DNA from: CAXMRP01 sp964196155
GTDB lineage: Bacteria; Pseudomonadota; Alphaproteobacteria; Rhizobiales; Afifellaceae
Direction: 5' to 3'
DNA length: 6,722 bases
NCBI GenBank assembly: GCA_964196155.1
Contig: CAXMRP010000063.1
Location: 1-6,722 of the forward strand
In this document: in pieces, positions 5,135 to 6,722 of the stretch
Layout: every line of letters starts with the position of its first letter
How positions within the stretch are numbered: position 1 is the first letter of the stretch
Made by a program: the position numbers and the translations under genes
Notes under the pieces: model-generated
What the model saw: only the letters and a program-made list of their open reading frames with translations
The model's database searches: none
What the model was told of the DNA's origin: nothing

Positions 5135-6130
5135 ATGCTAGAGCTCAATTGGGGTCTGCCGGTCATTGGATATCTTTTCCTTGCCGGCGTCGGGGCTGGT
5201 GCCCTGACGGTCAGCTCCTCCGTATTGCTTCGCGGCGGCGGCGGCGGCTTTGGCGGCGATAATGTCAAGATTGCCCGCTATGGCGCTCTGCTCGCACCGC
5301 CCCTTCTGATTATCGGAACCGGCATGCTCATCCTGGAGCTGGGAACCTTCCAGGCCGCAGTAGAACATGGTGATTTCTGGAGGCTCTTCCGCTTTATCAA
5401 CCTGTTCCTGACGATCAATCTGTCGCCGATGAGTATCGGATCGTGGATACTCGCTTTCTGCATCCTCGCCAGCCTTGCCTACGCTTATACATTCATTGCC
5501 CAAGGTGTTGAGGCGGACGAAAAAACCGTAAATCTGCGCCGTGGGCTGGCGTGGATCGGCGTACCGCTGGGGATCGCGGTCGCGGTCTATACGGGCGTCC
5601 TGCTCGGGGCCATGCCGGCCCGGCCATTCTGGAACACACCGGTGCTGGCATTTCTCTTCCTGATGTCGTCGCTATCGACCGGCGTTGCAGCAATTCTGCT
5701 GTTGAAGGCGATTTTTGGTGGCAATTCTCACGCTCCAGAATCAGAGCCAATGGACGGCGGACAGTTTGCCAAGAGCGCCTATCTGCTTGCCGCTTCGGAC
5801 ACGTTGCTGATCGGCTTTGAGGTGCTGGTGATCTTCCTGTTCATCATGTTCGGGCTGCTCACCATCGGCAATTCGGCGCAGGCCATGGCGGTCATCCTGC
5901 CGGGCGGCGATTTGGCCGGGTTGTTCTGGGGCGGCGTCGTTCTTGTCGGGCTGATCCTGCCGGTTCTTGTCGAGCTGAAATATGTCATCCCGACATTGCT
6001 GCATCACCGGCCGTTCGCGATGCCCAGAAGTGTGGAAATCACGGTCTGCCTGGTCGTTCTGATCGGTGGATTCATGCTCCGCTACGTTGTCGTGATTGCC
6101 GGGCAAGTCACCGGTCCAATGGGAATTTAA
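5135..6130 (+). CDS. NrfD/PsrC-family membrane anchor (quinone-interacting subunit)
   Basis: The 331-residue protein has about eight hydrophobic segments: roughly 9-31, 46-69, 102-122, 138-159, 168-191, 217-243, 262-283 and 300-322. NrfD-family signatures include GYLFLAGVGAGAL (12-24), SPMSIGSW (97-104), ARPFWNTPVLAFLFLMSSLSTG (positions 162-183) and the last helix ending GGFMLRYVVVIAGQ (311-324). Family members anchor the ferredoxin and catalytic subunits and exchange electrons with membrane quinone. The ATG at 5135 has GAGGAG (5121-5126) 8 bases upstream; the frame is open further left but that part overlaps the ferredoxin gene out of frame and is not plausible protein. A loop at residues 33-41 is almost all glycine, encoded by a run of GGC codons. 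The stop is 10 bases before the catalytic subunit start. Confidence 0.9.
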   Translation: MLELNWGLPVIGYLFLAGVGAGALTVSSSVLLRGGGGGFGGDNVKIARYGALLAPPLLIIGTGMLILELGTFQAAVEHGDFWRLFRFINLFLTINLSPMSIGSWILAFCILASLAYAYTFIAQGVEADEKTVNLRRGLAWIGVPLGIAVAVYTGVLLGAMPARPFWNTPVLAFLFLMSSLSTGVAAILLLKAIFGGNSHAPESEPMDGGQFAKSAYLLAASDTLLIGFEVLVIFLFIMFGLLTIGNSAQAMAVILPGGDLAGLFWGGVVLVGLILPVLVELKYVIPTLLHHRPFAMPRSVEITVCLVVLIGGFMLRYVVVIAGQVTGPMGI

Positions 6131-6134
6131 GGAG
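6129..6134 (+). promoter_or_regulatory. Ribosome binding site AAGGAG of the catalytic subunit
   Basis: AAGGAG begins inside the TAA stop of the anchor gene (6128-6130) and lies 6 bases before the ATG at 6141. This near-ideal site in a 10-base gap indicates coupled translation of anchor and catalytic subunits. Confidence 0.8.
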
Positions 6135-6140
6135 ACGACG

Positions 6141-6722
6141 ATGTTAGATCGAAGGTCACTTTTAAAGCTCGGGGCGGCTGCCCCGGCCGTGGCAATGTCT
6201 GGCGGCGTGCTCAATCAGGTTCGCGCGCTTCCCATCAGCGGTGGAAAGGATTTTTCCCCGAAAACCGGCATGGAACGCCAAGCGATTCCCAGCGCCTGCT
6301 GGCAATGCGTCACCCGATGCCCCAACGTTTCCTATGTCGAGGACGGGCGGCTGGTGAAGATCGAAGGCCAGCCAAACTCCATCCGCACCCAGGGCGTCAT
6401 GTGCGCCAAGGGTCAGGGCGGGATTGGCCAGTACTCCGATCCGGATCGGATTCTCTATCCAATGCGGCGCGTCGGGCCGCGTGGCAGCGGCCAATGGAAG
6501 CGCATTTCCTGGGACGAGGCGCTCGAGGAGCTGACAGGCCGGCTACAGAAACTGCGCGATGATGGAACACCGGAAAAATTCATGTTCCATTATGGCCGGA
6601 TGAAAGCCAGCCACAGCAAGCTCATCGGCACGTTCCTGGCAAACTATGGTACCGGAACCATCGGCAACCACACCGCGATCTGCGAGGCGGCCAAATGGAC
6701 CGGCCAGGAGCTGACCTGGGGC
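6141..6722 (+). CDS. Tat-exported molybdopterin oxidoreductase catalytic subunit, N-terminal 194 residues (cut by window edge)
   Basis: The open frame from the ATG at 6141 runs to the right edge without a stop. It starts with a Tat leader (DRRSLLK at 3-9, then an Ala-rich core), so the active site faces the periplasm. A [4Fe-4S] motif C53-x2-C56-x3-C60-x27-C88 is followed by SDPDRILYPMRRVG (99-112) and WDEALEEL (124-131), standard for the DMSO-reductase family with a bis-MGD cofactor. NHTAICEAAKW (176-186) places Cys181 where polysulfide/thiosulfate/tetrathionate/arsenate-type enzymes have the Mo-ligating cysteine, though this needs an alignment. The family is typically 700-1000 residues, so most of the protein is missing. 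Candidate substrates include polysulfide, thiosulfate, tetrathionate, arsenate or an organic compound; the visible part does not decide. The B-C-A gene order matches ttrBCA. Confidence 0.88.
   Translation, partial: MLDRRSLLKLGAAAPAVAMSGGVLNQVRALPISGGKDFSPKTGMERQAIPSACWQCVTRCPNVSYVEDGRLVKIEGQPNSIRTQGVMCAKGQGGIGQYSDPDRILYPMRRVGPRGSGQWKRISWDEALEELTGRLQKLRDDGTPEKFMFHYGRMKASHSKLIGTFLANYGTGTIGNHTAICEAAKWTGQELTWG

Overview
The window looks like a GC-rich proteobacterial chromosome segment, probably from an alphaproteobacterium of the Rhizobiales type. This rests on codon use rich in GCC/GGC/CTG, on the mix of gene families (tripartite tricarboxylate transporter binding protein, LVIVD protein, aldo/keto reductase) and on an FNR/FixK-type box. 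The taxonomy is an inference; no rRNA or marker gene is present. No tRNA, rRNA, CRISPR array, insertion sequence or phage gene was seen.

Left part: a Tat-exported substrate-binding protein of the TctC/Bug type runs leftward off the edge (complement of 1-387). A divergent intergenic region (388-748) with two inverted repeats separates it from three rightward genes. These encode an NADPH-type aldo/keto reductase (749-1732), a cytoplasmic LVIVD-repeat beta-propeller (1803-3089) and an alpha/beta hydrolase with an intact Ser-Asp-His triad (3125-4051). All three have usable ribosome binding sites and short gaps, so they are likely one transcription unit. With the divergent binding protein they look like an uptake-plus-catabolism module for an unidentified organic acid or ester.

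Middle: 4052-4377 is non-coding and unusually rich in signal-like sequence. It holds a 19-bp direct repeat in two copies 76 bp apart, an FNR/FixK/Anr-type box overlapping the second copy, and an 18-bp palindrome close to the following gene. This fits a promoter under oxygen or redox control plus a second dedicated regulator.

Right part: a tight operon encodes a membrane-bound, periplasm-facing molybdopterin oxidoreductase in the order B-C-A. It comprises a Tat-exported four-cluster ferredoxin subunit (4378-5130), an NrfD/PsrC-type quinone-linked membrane anchor (5135-6130) and the N-terminal 194 residues of a Tat-exported catalytic subunit (6141 to the edge). The B-C-A order and the B subunit resemble tetrathionate reductase (ttrBCA), while the anchor and catalytic subunit look closer to polysulfide/thiosulfate reductase types. 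The substrate cannot be decided from what is visible. A working hypothesis is that the two modules are functionally linked, with an imported compound processed by the hydrolase and reductase and electrons exchanged with the quinone pool under low oxygen, but only adjacency supports this.
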